In this document: positions 42,771 to 51,381 of the stretch, one piece after another
Position numbering within the stretch: the stretch's first letter is position 1
Layout: every line of letters begins with the position of its first letter
Assembly: GCF_016755875.1 (NCBI RefSeq)
Contig: NZ_BNED01000005.1
Location: forward strand, 372,001 to 436,000
Reading direction: 5' to 3'
DNA: 64,000 nt
Source: Streptomyces spororaveus
GTDB lineage: Bacteria; Actinomycetota; Actinomycetes; Streptomycetales; Streptomycetaceae
Made by a program: the position numbers and the translations under genes
The notes under the pieces: model-generated
The model's database searches: none
The model's input: the letters and a program-made list of their open reading frames with translations, nothing else
What the model was told of the DNA's origin: nothing

Positions 42771-44217
42771 GAGGGTGAGTCTGCTGTCTGATGCTGTCCG
42801 GAGGGAAGCGTTCGCGGAAGCGTCACGCTTCCGGGGCGAGTTCTACGAGTGTCTGACCGCCCGGCGCGACGAGTTGTTCGAGCTGGTGGACGCGGTGCTT
42901 TGTGCGGACGGGGCGGTGAAGTCCCCGGTGGACCTAACGCTGCTGCCCGAGCATCGTCGTGGGCACGGAGCCATGTACGGCGGCCTGAACCGCGGCCGGA
43001 TCGACGTCGACCGGCTGCGGACACTGCTGGCCGGGCTGCCGTTGCCGCGGTTCGACGGTGGACGCCTGGTCTTGGCGGTCGATGTGTCACCGTGGCTCCG
43101 CTCGGACGCGCCATGCTCAGCCGACCGGCTGTTCTGCCACGTCTACGGCCGTGCAAAGACGGCCTCCCAGTTCATCCCGGGCTGGCCCTACTCCTTCGTG
43201 GCCGTGCTGGAGCCGGGTGCCACGTCCTGGACCGCGATCCTGGACGCGGTCCGGCTCGGCCCGATCGACGACGCGACCGCGATCACCGCCGACCAGCTCC
43301 GAGGAGTCGCTGAACGCCTCATCGCCGCGGGGCAGTGGCAGGCAGGGGACCCGGCCATCGTGATCGTCTGCGATGCTGGCTACGACGCCACCCACCTGGC
43401 CTGGGTCTTGCGCGACCTGCCTGTTGAGCTGGTCGGCCGGGTCCGCTCCGACCGCGTGATGCGTCTGCCGAAACCACCGCGGATGCACGGCGTCAACGGC
43501 CTGCCACCCAAGCACGTCCCGGAGTTCCGGTTCACCAAGCCGGAGACCTGGCCCGAGCCCGCGATCACCACGGTCACTGACACCACCAACTACGGCAAGG
43601 CCGAAACCCAGGCATGGGACCGGGTCCACCCAAGGCTCACCCACCGCTGCTCATGGCTTGACCACGACGGTAGACTTCCCCTGGTCGAGGGAACGCTGAT
43701 GCGGTTGAAGGTCGAGCACCTGTCGAAGGACCGGGACGCTCCGCCGGTGTGGTTATGGTCCTCCAAAACGGGCGCCACCCCGGACGATGTGGACCGTTGC
43801 TGGCAGGCATTCCTCCGCCGCTTCGACCTGGAACACACGTTCCGCTTCGCGAAGCAGGCCCTCGGCTGGACCACTCCGAAACTCCGCACTCCCGAAGCCG
43901 CGGACCGCTGGACCTGGATCCTGATCGTCGCCCACACCCAGCTCCGGCTCACCCGGCCACTCGCCGCGGCCCTCCGCCGGCCCTGGGAGAAACTCACCAC
44001 CCCCGGGCCGGCTCACCCCGGCCCGGGTCCGCGGGGCTTCAGGAACATCCGCGCGCACCTCGCCTGCCCGACCCATGTTCCCAAACCCCGAGGAGCAGGC
44101 CCCGGACGCCCACCCGGCGCCAAGAACAAACAGTGGGCACCCCGCTACGACGTCGGCAAGACCGTCAAACGCCCCGAGACACTCAAGGCCATCGGCAAGC
44201 CCGGAAGATCTTGGTAG
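42745..44217 (+). CDS. DDE transposase (Streptomyces IS4/IS701-like class)
   Basis: 490 residues, intact. The RNase H-like core shows LAVDVSPWLRSDA (first Asp), VIVCDAGYDATHLAWVLRDL (second Asp) and FLRRFDLEHTFRFAKQALGW (Glu in a YREK-like context). Distinctive segments LLPEHRRGHGAMYGGLNRGR and RGFRNIRAHLACP place it in a transposase family common in Streptomyces. Start codon could be GTG 42745, 42751 or 42769. The stop overlaps the right terminal repeat. Confidence 0.9.
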   Translation: MHVTKTKAVRVSLLSDAVRREAFAEASRFRGEFYECLTARRDELFELVDAVLCADGAVKSPVDLTLLPEHRRGHGAMYGGLNRGRIDVDRLRTLLAGLPLPRFDGGRLVLAVDVSPWLRSDAPCSADRLFCHVYGRAKTASQFIPGWPYSFVAVLEPGATSWTAILDAVRLGPIDDATAITADQLRGVAERLIAAGQWQAGDPAIVIVCDAGYDATHLAWVLRDLPVELVGRVRSDRVMRLPKPPRMHGVNGLPPKHVPEFRFTKPETWPEPAITTVTDTTNYGKAETQAWDRVHPRLTHRCSWLDHDGRLPLVEGTLMRLKVEHLSKDRDAPPVWLWSSKTGATPDDVDRCWQAFLRRFDLEHTFRFAKQALGWTTPKLRTPEAADRWTWILIVAHTQLRLTRPLAAALRRPWEKLTTPGPAHPGPGPRGFRNIRAHLACPTHVPKPRGAGPGRPPGAKNKQWAPRYDVGKTVKRPETLKAIGKPGRSW

Positions 44218-44230
44218 ATAAAGAACAAGC

Positions 44231-44734
44231 TTAGCGCGGAGCGGAGCTCGGCGGGGGCGGCGAGGACGACACGGCGGCCCGGGCGCCGGACGGGCTCGGC
44301 GACGGGGACTGCGACCCCGACGCCCTGGGTGAGACGGGGACCGACGGGCTCGCCGACCCGCTCGGGGGCGAGGACACGGAAGGGGTCTGCCGCCCGGACG
44401 CGGAAGGCTGCGGGGCGGGTGACGTCGGGTCCCGCGGGGACGGGCCGGGGGCCGTGATCCGCGGCGGGTTCGCCGGCAGTCCGGGGCCGGGCGGCGACGG
44501 GTCCGGGGCGAGCAGCAGGTAGCCGATCCCGGCGACCGCCGCGGCCGCCGCCAGGCCCGCCAGCGGCAGCGCGAACCGCCGCAGCCCGGCCATCGGCAGC
44601 CGTCCCCGGTGCCCCCCCGGCGGCTGCGCGGGCCGCAGCCGGCGGACGTCGATGCTGTCCGCGCGCGCGTCGAGGGCCTGCCGCAGCCTGCGCTCGACGG
44701 GGCGCTCGGTGAGGCGTTCGCCGTCACGCGTCAT
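44231..44734 (-). CDS. single-span membrane protein with Pro/Ser-rich tail, possible anti-sigma partner
   Basis: 167 residues: cytoplasmic N-terminus (VERRLRQALDARADSIDVRR, the usual start of such proteins in Streptomyces sigma operons), one helix (FALPLAGLAAAAAVAGIGYL), then an extracellular low-complexity tail of P, S, T, G. ATG overlaps the sigma factor stop (ATGA). The stop codon lies two bases from the IS right end, so the tail may have been shortened by the insertion. No zinc-binding anti-sigma motif is seen. Confidence 0.82.
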   Translation of the reverse strand: MTRDGERLTERPVERRLRQALDARADSIDVRRLRPAQPPGGHRGRLPMAGLRRFALPLAGLAAAAAVAGIGYLLLAPDPSPPGPGLPANPPRITAPGPSPRDPTSPAPQPSASGRQTPSVSSPPSGSASPSVPVSPRASGSQSPSPSPSGARAAVSSSPPPPSSAPR

Positions 44735-45393
44735 ATCCGTCCCTCCAGAATCCGTTCCAGGGCGTCCAGGCCGCGGCTCGCGTTGGACTTCACCGCTCCC
44801 CGGCTGATCCCGAGGGTGGCCGCGATCTCCGCTTCGCTGAGGTCGGCCCAGTACCGCAGCACCAGTACCTGGCGGCGGCGCGGCGTGAGCCGGCCGAGTG
44901 CGGCGAGCACCTCGCGGTGCGCCTCGTCCAGGACCACGTGGTCCTCGGCGGACGGGATGTCGGCCGCGGCCGGCGGGGTCCAGGCCCGGACGGTGCGGCG
45001 GCGGCGCAGCACCGAGCGCGAGGTGTTGACCACCGCGGTACGCAGGTAGCCCAGCGCGTTGTCGACCTCGGCTATCTGCTCCCCGTGCCGCCGGTAGAGG
45101 GCGGTGAAGGCGTCCTGGACCACGTCCTCGGCGGTGGCCAGGTCGTCGACCAGCAGCACCGCCAGCCGGACCATGCGCAGCCGGTGCGCGTGGTAGAGCT
45201 CGGTGACGGTGGGCGGCCGCTGGTCGCCGTGGCCCGTGAGGTCGTACGTGTGCGGGGAGCCGTACGGGTCCGTGTACGGCCGCGGGGTGACCGGCGGAGC
45301 GTGCCGCTCCCGGCGCAGCAACGACCGGAGGCCCCGCCACGCCCGGCCGAAGCCGGGCGTGAGGGGGCCGACGGGTGAGGCGAGTTGGAGCAC
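44731..45393 (-). CDS. ECF/SigE-type RNA polymerase sigma factor
   Basis: 220 residues. Region 2: TELYHAHRLRMVRLAVLLVD then LATAEDVVQDAFTALYRRHG; region 4: LTPRRRQVLVLRYWADLSEA and IAATLGISRGAVKSNASRGL. An N-terminal extension of about 60 residues (LQLASPVGPLTPGFGRAWRG) precedes region 2. GTG at 45393 has GAGG 6 bases upstream. Middle gene of a three-gene operon with an LAXTG surface protein and a membrane protein. Confidence 0.93.
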   Translation of the reverse strand: MLQLASPVGPLTPGFGRAWRGLRSLLRRERHAPPVTPRPYTDPYGSPHTYDLTGHGDQRPPTVTELYHAHRLRMVRLAVLLVDDLATAEDVVQDAFTALYRRHGEQIAEVDNALGYLRTAVVNTSRSVLRRRRTVRAWTPPAAADIPSAEDHVVLDEAHREVLAALGRLTPRRRQVLVLRYWADLSEAEIAATLGISRGAVKSNASRGLDALERILEGRI

Positions 45394-45401
45394 GGGATTC
45401 C

Positions 45402-45866
45402 TCAGCTGTTCGCGCGGCGCCGCACGGCGTACAGGGCTCCCGCGCCGGCGAGGACCAGAACCGTGGCCCCCGCCCCCATGGCGATGGTCGTCGCCGAGGA
45501 GCCAGTATGCGCGAGCTCGGCCCCGCCCGGTGCGACGGCGGGTTCGGAGGGCGACGCGCTGGGCCTGGCGCTCGAACCCGGGGACGACGGAACGGCGCTG
45601 GGCGCGGCACTGGGGGACGCGCTGGGGGACGCGCTGGGGGACGCGCTCGGCGGGGTGCTCACCGACGGGGAGGGCTTGACCGCGCCCGCGCTGGGCGAGG
45701 CACTGGCGGGCGCGCTGACCGACGGGGAGGGCGCGGCGGCCGGGCCACTGCTCGCGGCGAAGGCCGGACCGGCGAGAGCGACGGCCGCTCCGGCGGCGGC
45801 AGCGGTGACGGCAGCGGTGACGGCCGTCCGGCAGAAGGCCAGGGGGACACGCGACAGGTTCTTCAC
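45402..45866 (-). CDS. LAXTG-anchored surface protein (class E sortase substrate)
   Basis: 154 residues: signal peptide to about residue 38 (GPAFAAS), a Pro/Ser/Ala low-complexity spacer with repeated SPSASPSA, then the sorting signal LAHTG, a hydrophobic helix and a basic RRR end. Class E sortases of Streptomyces cleave LAXTG and attach proteins to peptidoglycan. Too little folded sequence for its own enzyme activity. First gene of the sigma operon, 8 bp before the sigma start. Confidence 0.9.
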   Translation of the reverse strand: MKNLSRVPLAFCRTAVTAAVTAAAAGAAVALAGPAFAASSGPAAAPSPSVSAPASASPSAGAVKPSPSVSTPPSASPSASPSASPSAAPSAVPSSPGSSARPSASPSEPAVAPGGAELAHTGSSATTIAMGAGATVLVLAGAGALYAVRRRANS

Positions 45867-45909
45867 GGAGGTTCTCCACGGTCGGGTCGAGGACGCGGTA
45901 CTGCGCCCT

Positions 45910-47439
45910 TCACCCCCGCACGACGCGCGACCCCCCGGGAGGTTGCCGCCGTTCCGGAAAAACTTTCCGGCCGGTTTCCGGCAGCGCGTCCACCCCCGCC
46001 AGGGCCGTGGCCAGGGTGGCGATGCCCTCCTCGATCTCTCCGGCCGAGCCGGCCGCGTAGCCGAGGATCAGACCCGGCGGCCCTGGCCGGACCCGGTGCC
46101 AGGACAGCGGATGGGTCTTGACCCCCAGGGCCAGGGCCGCCGAGGCCAGGGCCGTGTCCTCGAAGCCCGCACCGTCGAAGGTGACCATCAGGTGCAGCCC
46201 GGCCGCCGCGCCGTGCACCCGGGCGCCGGGCAGCAGCTCGGCGACCGCCCGGAGCATGGCGTCGCGGCGACGGCGGTGGCGGCGCCGGACGTGGCGCAGG
46301 TGCCGTTCCAGCTCGCCCGAGTCCATCAGCCGCGCGAGGACCAGCTGGGCGAGGACCGGATTGCCGAGGTCGGCGTAGCGCTTGGCGGCGGTCACGGCGT
46401 CGAGCAGGCGCGGCGGGACCAGCAGCCAGCCCAGGCGCAGTGCGGGGGCGAGGAGCTTGGACACGCTTCCCGCGTAGCAGACGCCCTCGGGGAGCAGGGC
46501 GCGCAGGGCGGGGACGGGCGCCCGGTCGTAGCGGTGCTCGGCGTCGTAGTCGTCCTCGATGACCAGTCCCCCGGCGGCCGCCCAGCCGAGCAGGTCCCGG
46601 CGGCGCTCACCGTCGAGGACGACGCCGGTCGGGAACTGGTGCGCCGGGGTGAGCAGGACGGCTCCGGCCCCGCTCGCCCGCAGCGCGGCCACGTCCAGAC
46701 CAGCCTCGTCGACCGGTACGGGGACCGTCTCCATCCGCCCGTACTCCAGTTGCTGCCGGGCTCCGAGCGAGCCGGGGTCCTCGACCGCGACCCGGTGCAC
46801 GCCGCCCTCCTCCCGCAGCACGTGCGCCAGCAGCGCCAGCGCCTGGGCCACACCCCCGACGACGACCACCTCGGCGGGGTCGGCTCGGATCCCCCGGTTC
46901 CGGGCCAGCCAGCCGACGACCGCCTCCCGGAGCGCTGACGCGCCCTGGGGGTTCCCGTAGCCGAAGTCGGCCGGGGTGAGGGCGGAGAGGACGCGCCGCT
47001 CGGCCTGCAGCCAGGCGGTGCGCGGGAAGGCCGCGAGGTCCGGGACGCCGGGCGAGAGGTCGATCCGGCACGGTACGGCGCGCAGGGCGTCCACCAGCCC
47101 GCCGCGCGCCGGGGCGGTGGAGGGGGCGGCCACCGGGGCCGGGGCGGCGACGACCACGGTGCCGCCCCGGCCCCGGCCGCTGACCTGGCCGGTCTCGGCG
47201 AGGCGCTGGTAGGCCTCGGTGACGAGCCCCCGGGAGACGCGCAGTTCGGCGGCGAGGACCCGGCTGGCCGGGAGCCTGCTGCCGACCGGGAGGGTGCCGT
47301 CGGCGATGGCGGCCCGCAGCCGCCCCGCCAGCCATTCGGTGCGGCCGCCCGGCGGGGCCTGGCCTACGTCGAGCTGGAGGAAGTCCGAGCCGCTCGGGCT
47401 TTTGGACCCCTCGGAGGCATCATCATTGGACCTGCTCAT
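45910..47439 (-). CDS. MocR/PdxR-type GntR-aminotransferase regulator
   Basis: 509 residues: GntR winged HTH (RLPASRVLAAELRVSRGLVT) at residues about 50-80, linker, then a class I aminotransferase-like domain with DFGYGNPQGASALREAVVGW, IEDDYDAEHRYDR and the PLP-lysine context GSVSKLLAPALRLGW. MocR regulators sense PLP or amino-acid adducts and often activate a divergent gene. Here the divergent partner is an EamA transporter, 29 bp away. ATG chosen before SRSNDDA. Confidence 0.93.
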   Translation of the reverse strand: MSRSNDDASEGSKSPSGSDFLQLDVGQAPPGGRTEWLAGRLRAAIADGTLPVGSRLPASRVLAAELRVSRGLVTEAYQRLAETGQVSGRGRGGTVVVAAPAPVAAPSTAPARGGLVDALRAVPCRIDLSPGVPDLAAFPRTAWLQAERRVLSALTPADFGYGNPQGASALREAVVGWLARNRGIRADPAEVVVVGGVAQALALLAHVLREEGGVHRVAVEDPGSLGARQQLEYGRMETVPVPVDEAGLDVAALRASGAGAVLLTPAHQFPTGVVLDGERRRDLLGWAAAGGLVIEDDYDAEHRYDRAPVPALRALLPEGVCYAGSVSKLLAPALRLGWLLVPPRLLDAVTAAKRYADLGNPVLAQLVLARLMDSGELERHLRHVRRRHRRRRDAMLRAVAELLPGARVHGAAAGLHLMVTFDGAGFEDTALASAALALGVKTHPLSWHRVRPGPPGLILGYAAGSAGEIEEGIATLATALAGVDALPETGRKVFPERRQPPGGSRVVRG

Positions 47440-47468
47440 GGGGCCATTGTGCGGACACGCTGAATGCC

Positions 47469-48494
47469 ATGCAGACACCACCCGCTTCCACCACCGAATC
47501 CGGCTCCGGAACCGCCCTCACGACCGTCACCGCTCCGACCGCCTCCGCCACGACCGCCTCCGCTGCCACCGCCGGCTCCACGGCGTTCCGGGATCTGGTT
47601 CCGGGGATCGCCGGAATGGCCCTGGTCGGCAGCAGCGTCACGGTCTCGCGGGCGCTCGCCGACGCCCCGCTGTTCGCCACCCAGGCCGTCCGCTACGCGG
47701 CTGCCGCACTGCTGCTGTTCGCCCTGGCCCGGGCCGCCCGGGTGCCGCTCCACCGGCCGCGCGGCCGGGAGTGGCTGTGGCTGGCGGGGATCGCGGCGAC
47801 CGGGCTGGTGCTGTTCAACGTGGCCGTGGTCCGCGGGGTGGCGCACGCCGAACCGGCCGTCATCGCCGTCGCGGTGGCCTCCGTGCCGATCCTGCTGGGG
47901 CTGCTCGGTCCCTTCCTGGAAGGGCGGCGGCCCAGCCGTCGGGTGCTGCTCGCGGCTCCGGTGGTGGTGGCGGGGGCGGTACTGGTCGAGGGAACGGGCC
48001 GGACGGACGCGGCGGGGGTGGCCTGGGCGGCCCTCGCACTGGGCTGCGAGGCCGCTTTCACCCTGCTCGCGGTGCCGGTGCTGCGCCGGCACGGGGCGTG
48101 GGGGGTGTCCGTGCACGCGGTGTGGCTGGGCGCGCTGATGCTGACGGGGCTCACGGTCGTCTTCGAGAGCCCGGCCGCGGTCGCGTCGCTCGGGCGGCCC
48201 CAGTGGGTGGCGGCCGGATACCTCGCCGTCATGGTGACGGCGGTGGCCTTCCTCCTCTGGTACCGCACGGTGGCCGCCGTGGGCGCCGGGCGCGCCGGCC
48301 TGCTGACCGGGGTCGCGCCCCTGGCCGCGGCCGGTGCGGGGGTCGTCACGGGCAGCGGGGTCCCGGGCCCCGCGGTGTGGCTGGGCCTGCTGGTGGTGAT
48401 CGCGGGGCTGGCCGCGGGCCTGCGGCCCGACCGGACGCCGGGGCCGGGCGCGCGGGCGTCGCGTACCGACGGCCGGGCACCCGCGTCCCCCTGA
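47469..48494 (+). CDS. EamA-family DMT transporter
   Basis: 341 residues; a Thr/Ala/Ser-rich N-terminal tail of about 40 residues, then ten hydrophobic helices in two EamA halves (first VPGIAGMALVGSSVTVSRAL with VAVASVPILLGLLGPFLEGR; second beginning near AGVAWAALALGCEAAFTLLA). Likely a metabolite or amino-acid exporter controlled by the adjacent MocR regulator. Confidence 0.9.
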   Translation: MQTPPASTTESGSGTALTTVTAPTASATTASAATAGSTAFRDLVPGIAGMALVGSSVTVSRALADAPLFATQAVRYAAAALLLFALARAARVPLHRPRGREWLWLAGIAATGLVLFNVAVVRGVAHAEPAVIAVAVASVPILLGLLGPFLEGRRPSRRVLLAAPVVVAGAVLVEGTGRTDAAGVAWAALALGCEAAFTLLAVPVLRRHGAWGVSVHAVWLGALMLTGLTVVFESPAAVASLGRPQWVAAGYLAVMVTAVAFLLWYRTVAAVGAGRAGLLTGVAPLAAAGAGVVTGSGVPGPAVWLGLLVVIAGLAAGLRPDRTPGPGARASRTDGRAPASP

Positions 48495-48505
48495 GGGCGC
48501 CCGGC
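48472..48505. terminator. hairpin overlapping the EamA stop codon
   Basis: GCCGGGCACCC (48472-48482) and GGGCGCCCGGC (48495-48505), one mismatch, between convergent genes. Confidence 0.68.
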
Positions 48506-48519
48506 GGTCGGTACGGGCC

Positions 48520-49149
48520 TCACACGCTGCGGCGGGCGTAGCAGAAGAGGTGCTCCTCGGGGCCCGCCCGGTCATCGGCCGGCCGGAAGGGTGCGGTGTG
48601 GTGGTGCAGCACCTCCATGCCGAGGCCGGCGAGCCTGGCCAGGTGGTCCTCCGTGGAGAGGCTGCTGACGGTGACCTCGTGGCCCATCCACTCGATGTCC
48701 AGGCCGCGGATGTCCCCCGGCACCGTGGCCAGCACGAAGTACCCGCCCGGCGCCACCCAGGACGCCATGCGGTCCAGCGCCTCCGCGACCTCCGGCTGGT
48801 CCATCACGAGCAGCGGGAAGAAGGAGCACACCGCGTCGAAGCCGGCCCGCTCGGGCGTGTAGGTGCGTACGTCGGCCTGCTCGAAGCGGGCCTGCGGGAC
48901 TCTGGCGCGGGCCAGTTCGACCATGGCCGCCGAGACGTCGATACCGGTGACGGCGCATCCGGCCCGGACCAGTGCCTCGGCGGTGGGCCGTCCGGTACCG
49001 CTGCCCACGTCCAACACCCGTGCTCCGGAGGGCAGTCGGCCGGTGAGCCAGTCAAGGGCCGCCAGTTGGCCGGGAACCCGCCCGAACACCTCCTCGTAGC
49101 GCTCCCCCAGCTCGTCGAACACCTCTGCCGCCGACTTGCGTTGACTCAT
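48520..49149 (-). CDS. class I SAM-dependent methyltransferase
   Basis: 209 residues with the SAM motif VLDVGSGTGRPTAEALVRAG, motif II-like GIDVSAAMVELARARVP and post-I APGGYFVLATVPGD. Substrate unknown; small size suggests a small-molecule methyltransferase. ATG preceded by GGGGCGG. Confidence 0.9.
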   Translation of the reverse strand: MSQRKSAAEVFDELGERYEEVFGRVPGQLAALDWLTGRLPSGARVLDVGSGTGRPTAEALVRAGCAVTGIDVSAAMVELARARVPQARFEQADVRTYTPERAGFDAVCSFFPLLVMDQPEVAEALDRMASWVAPGGYFVLATVPGDIRGLDIEWMGHEVTVSSLSTEDHLARLAGLGMEVLHHHTAPFRPADDRAGPEEHLFCYARRSV

Positions 49150-49356
49150 CGGGCCGCCCCTTCGTCTCCGGAGCACCACCGTAGTGGCGCGGTGCGGTGG
49201 GGGCCACGCCCCCCGTTAGGCTCCGTCGGACCAGGAGCTGACGATGGGGTACGACGGGATCCGGACCTCGACCTCGTTCGGCAAGAGCAAGGGGCCCACC
49301 CCACGGTGCCGACGTACCTCACCGAAGTGACCCTCTGGAAGCGGTAGTCGCAGCCC

Positions 49357-49384
49357 GCCGTGTGAGGCCGCGGCCTCACACGGC
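49357..49384. terminator. perfect 28-bp palindrome at the GNAT 3' end
   Basis: GCCGTGTGAGGCCG followed directly by its complement CGGCCTCACACGGC; includes the GNAT stop codon (49376). The space from here to 49150 shows no convincing gene. Confidence 0.85.
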
Positions 49385-49876
49385 CCGTTCCATGCAGACC
49401 AGCCGGTCCCGCTCGTCCCACGACTCGGTGACGGTGAAGCCGAGCCGTTCGTACAGCGCGATCGCGCCCGTCCGCCAGTCCCACACCGACAGCCGCACCA
49501 CGTCGGCGCCGCTTTCCCCCGCATGGGTGAGCGCGGCGCCGACGAGGCGGGAGGCGATGCCCGTTCCGCGGAACTCCGGGGCCGTCCAGAGCCGCTTGAC
49601 CTCGGACCGTCCCCCGGCCGGGGCGGTCACCACCAGGCAGCCCACCGCGGTGTCCCCGCTCAGCGCCAGCAGCACCATGTCACCGGCGAACGCGGTCCGC
49701 GGGTCCGCGATCTCCATCCGGTAGCGGTCCGGCAGGCCGTCCACCCCGGCGACGGCCGCACCCTTCTCGGCCTCTGTCCGCAGGTGGTAGGCGGCCAGCA
49801 GCCCGGCCAGCCCGTCCCCGGCGCGGAGCGCCCGGCCCGGCCGGCCGGCGATGACAACCTCGTGTCGATCCGTCAT
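49376..49876 (-). CDS. GNAT-family N-acetyltransferase
   Basis: 166 residues with VKRLWTAPEFRGTGIASRLV, the acetyl-CoA-binding motif, and VRLSVWDWRTGAIALYERLG at the end. Acceptor unknown. Not related in sequence to the GNAT at 2167-2706 beyond the fold. ATG start. Confidence 0.9.
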   Translation of the reverse strand: MTDRHEVVIAGRPGRALRAGDGLAGLLAAYHLRTEAEKGAAVAGVDGLPDRYRMEIADPRTAFAGDMVLLALSGDTAVGCLVVTAPAGGRSEVKRLWTAPEFRGTGIASRLVGAALTHAGESGADVVRLSVWDWRTGAIALYERLGFTVTESWDERDRLVCMERAV

Positions 49877-49927
49877 GGACCGAGCATCGCATCAGGGGCC
49901 GGCCGAAGGCCCGGCGGGTCGGGCGGC

Positions 49928-50302
49928 TCAGGTGGAGGCGGGAACGAGGACGACGGCCGTTCCGTACGCGCACACCTCGGTCCCGACGTCCTGCGCGTCG
50001 GTGACGTCGAAGCGCATCATCAGCACGGCGTTGCCGCCGCGCGCCTTCGCCTGCTCGATGAGCCGGTCCATGGCCTGGTTCCGGGTCTCCACCAGGGTCT
50101 TGGTGAGGCCCTTCAGCTCGCCGCCGATCATGGACTTCAGGCCCGCGCCGATCTGGCTGCCCAGGTGCCGGGAACGGACGGTGAGGCCGAAGACCTCACC
50201 GATGACCCGTTCGACCCGGTAGCCGGGGACGTCGTTGGTCGTCACGACGAGGACGCCGCTCTCGTGTGCGCCGGGGCCACCGCCGTAGTCATCGATACCC
50301 AT
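49928..50302 (-). CDS. YbjQ/UPF0145 family protein
   Basis: 124 residues: VLVVTTNDVPGYRVERVIGE, RSRHLGSQIGAGLKSMIGGE, and GGNAVLMMRFDVTD are the conserved YbjQ (heavy-metal-binding-like) elements; family forms pentameric rings of unknown function. ATG at 50302 follows family N-terminus after a Gly-rich lead; longer frame not supported. Confidence 0.92.
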   Translation of the reverse strand: MGIDDYGGGPGAHESGVLVVTTNDVPGYRVERVIGEVFGLTVRSRHLGSQIGAGLKSMIGGELKGLTKTLVETRNQAMDRLIEQAKARGGNAVLMMRFDVTDAQDVGTEVCAYGTAVVLVPAST

Positions 50303-50528
50303 GGCTCCCACTCTCGCTCGGGCCGCCACCGCCCGCATCCGGGGCCGGGCGGTCAGGGGGGCACAGCCTCGCACTCCAATAGACAAATTGGTCATATCGG
50401 GTTAAAGGACGGTGAGCCACCGGGGCTACGCGCCCCGCCCTCGTCATAGTCGTCCCTGGCAACCGCCTGGTTGCAGCCCCGCGCCGCACGCCGCGGCCGG
50501 GTGGATGTCTTCGTAGAGGAGCCGGCTC

Positions 50529-50978
50529 ATGCTGAAGCCCACCAGAACCACCCTCGCTCTCGCCACCGGCAGCCTGGTTCTCGGTCTGGCCGGAGCGGGC
50601 GCCGCCGTGGCCGACGACGGTCCGGAGAACCGGCCGCCGCGGGAGATCGTCGTCGGCGGAGGGTCCCAGGAGCCCGGCGCGTACCCCGAAAAGAAGCACG
50701 TCACCGGCAAGGTCGTGTCGAAGGGCCCGCTGACGGTCCGCAGCAAGCCGAGCACCCACTCGCAGTCCCTCGGCCACGTGTACCCGAACAGCAAGGTCGA
50801 GATCGAGTGCAAGAAGTACGGTGAGAAGGTCGACGGCAACGGCATCTGGTACCGCCTGGCCGACAGGAACAGCAGCTGGGAGCACGACGCCGAGGCGCCC
50901 AAGCGCGCGTACGACAAGGAGCGCTGGGTCTCCGCGCGCTACGTCAAGAACCTCTCCGAGGTGAAGTACTGCCGCTGA
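50529..50978 (+). CDS. secreted SH3-type domain protein
   Basis: 149 residues: Sec signal to about residue 29 (AAVADDG), then a bacterial SH3 domain (KVVSKGPLTVRSKPSTHSQS through WYRLADR and EKERWVSARYVKN), typically binding peptidoglycan. Two cysteines (IECKKYG and KYCR) may pair. GAGGAG 9 bases before ATG. Ends 4 bp from the convergent NYN gene. Confidence 0.88.
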   Translation: MLKPTRTTLALATGSLVLGLAGAGAAVADDGPENRPPREIVVGGGSQEPGAYPEKKHVTGKVVSKGPLTVRSKPSTHSQSLGHVYPNSKVEIECKKYGEKVDGNGIWYRLADRNSSWEHDAEAPKRAYDKERWVSARYVKNLSEVKYCR

Positions 50979-50982
50979 GCGG

Positions 50983-51369
50983 TCAGTTCACCGGGCGTAC
51001 GGCACGCGGCCCCACGCACTCGACGCCGTACGCCCGGACCCGCTCCCGCAGTTCACGGTCGGCCGTGACCACGACGCAGCCGCGCTCCGCGTATGCGGCG
51101 GCCAGCTCCACGATCCGGTCGTCACCGCTTCCGGGCGCCGAGTCCACCCGGACGCCGGGAACGGACCCGACGCCCCGGGCGGCACCCTCGACGACGAGTA
51201 CGATCTCCTCGTCCCCGCCCCGGCCGGCCAGCAGGTCGCGCAGCCGGACCGCGGCGCCCCGCCGGTCCCGCCACCAGCCGTCCGGCACCGAGCCGACGAC
51301 GTTCGCACCGTCCACGATCAGCACGTTCCGCACGGCGTCCGGAGCGTCCTCGGCGTTCACCGCGTCCAC
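50983..51369 (-). CDS. NYN/PIN-like domain protein (YacP-like putative RNase)
   Basis: 128 residues. NYN/PIN core: VLIVDGANVVGSVPDGWWRD (D20), SAPGSGDDRIVELAAAYAER and CVVVTADRELRERVRAYGVE, which supply the acidic metal-binding residues of nuclease-type PIN domains. 13 bp behind the polynucleotide kinase-phosphatase on the same strand, so probably third gene of an RNA repair operon, where an RNase would supply or trim the ends repaired by the other two. Confidence 0.85.
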   Translation of the reverse strand: MDAVNAEDAPDAVRNVLIVDGANVVGSVPDGWWRDRRGAAVRLRDLLAGRGGDEEIVLVVEGAARGVGSVPGVRVDSAPGSGDDRIVELAAAYAERGCVVVTADRELRERVRAYGVECVGPRAVRPVN

Positions 51370-51381
51370 GGCAGCCCGGCC

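Larger units (their letters stand above)
42229..44229 (+). mobile_element. insertion sequence with passenger gene
   Basis: Exact 14-bp inverted ends CTTGTTCTTTATCT (42229-42242) and AGATAAAGAACAAG (44216-44229). An AT-rich 14-mer of this kind matching by chance beside a transposase is very unlikely. The right end overlaps the transposase stop codon, as is usual for this IS group. The left end lies 516 bp before the transposase and includes an unrelated gene (42281-42634) with its own terminator. No target duplication is apparent (flanks CTCAC and CTTAG). Confidence 0.78.

Noticed and set aside
49243..49350. Short plus-strand frames ending TVPTYLTEVTLWKR
   Set aside because: Some coding bias, but no start with ribosome site and frame breaks; nothing recognisable.
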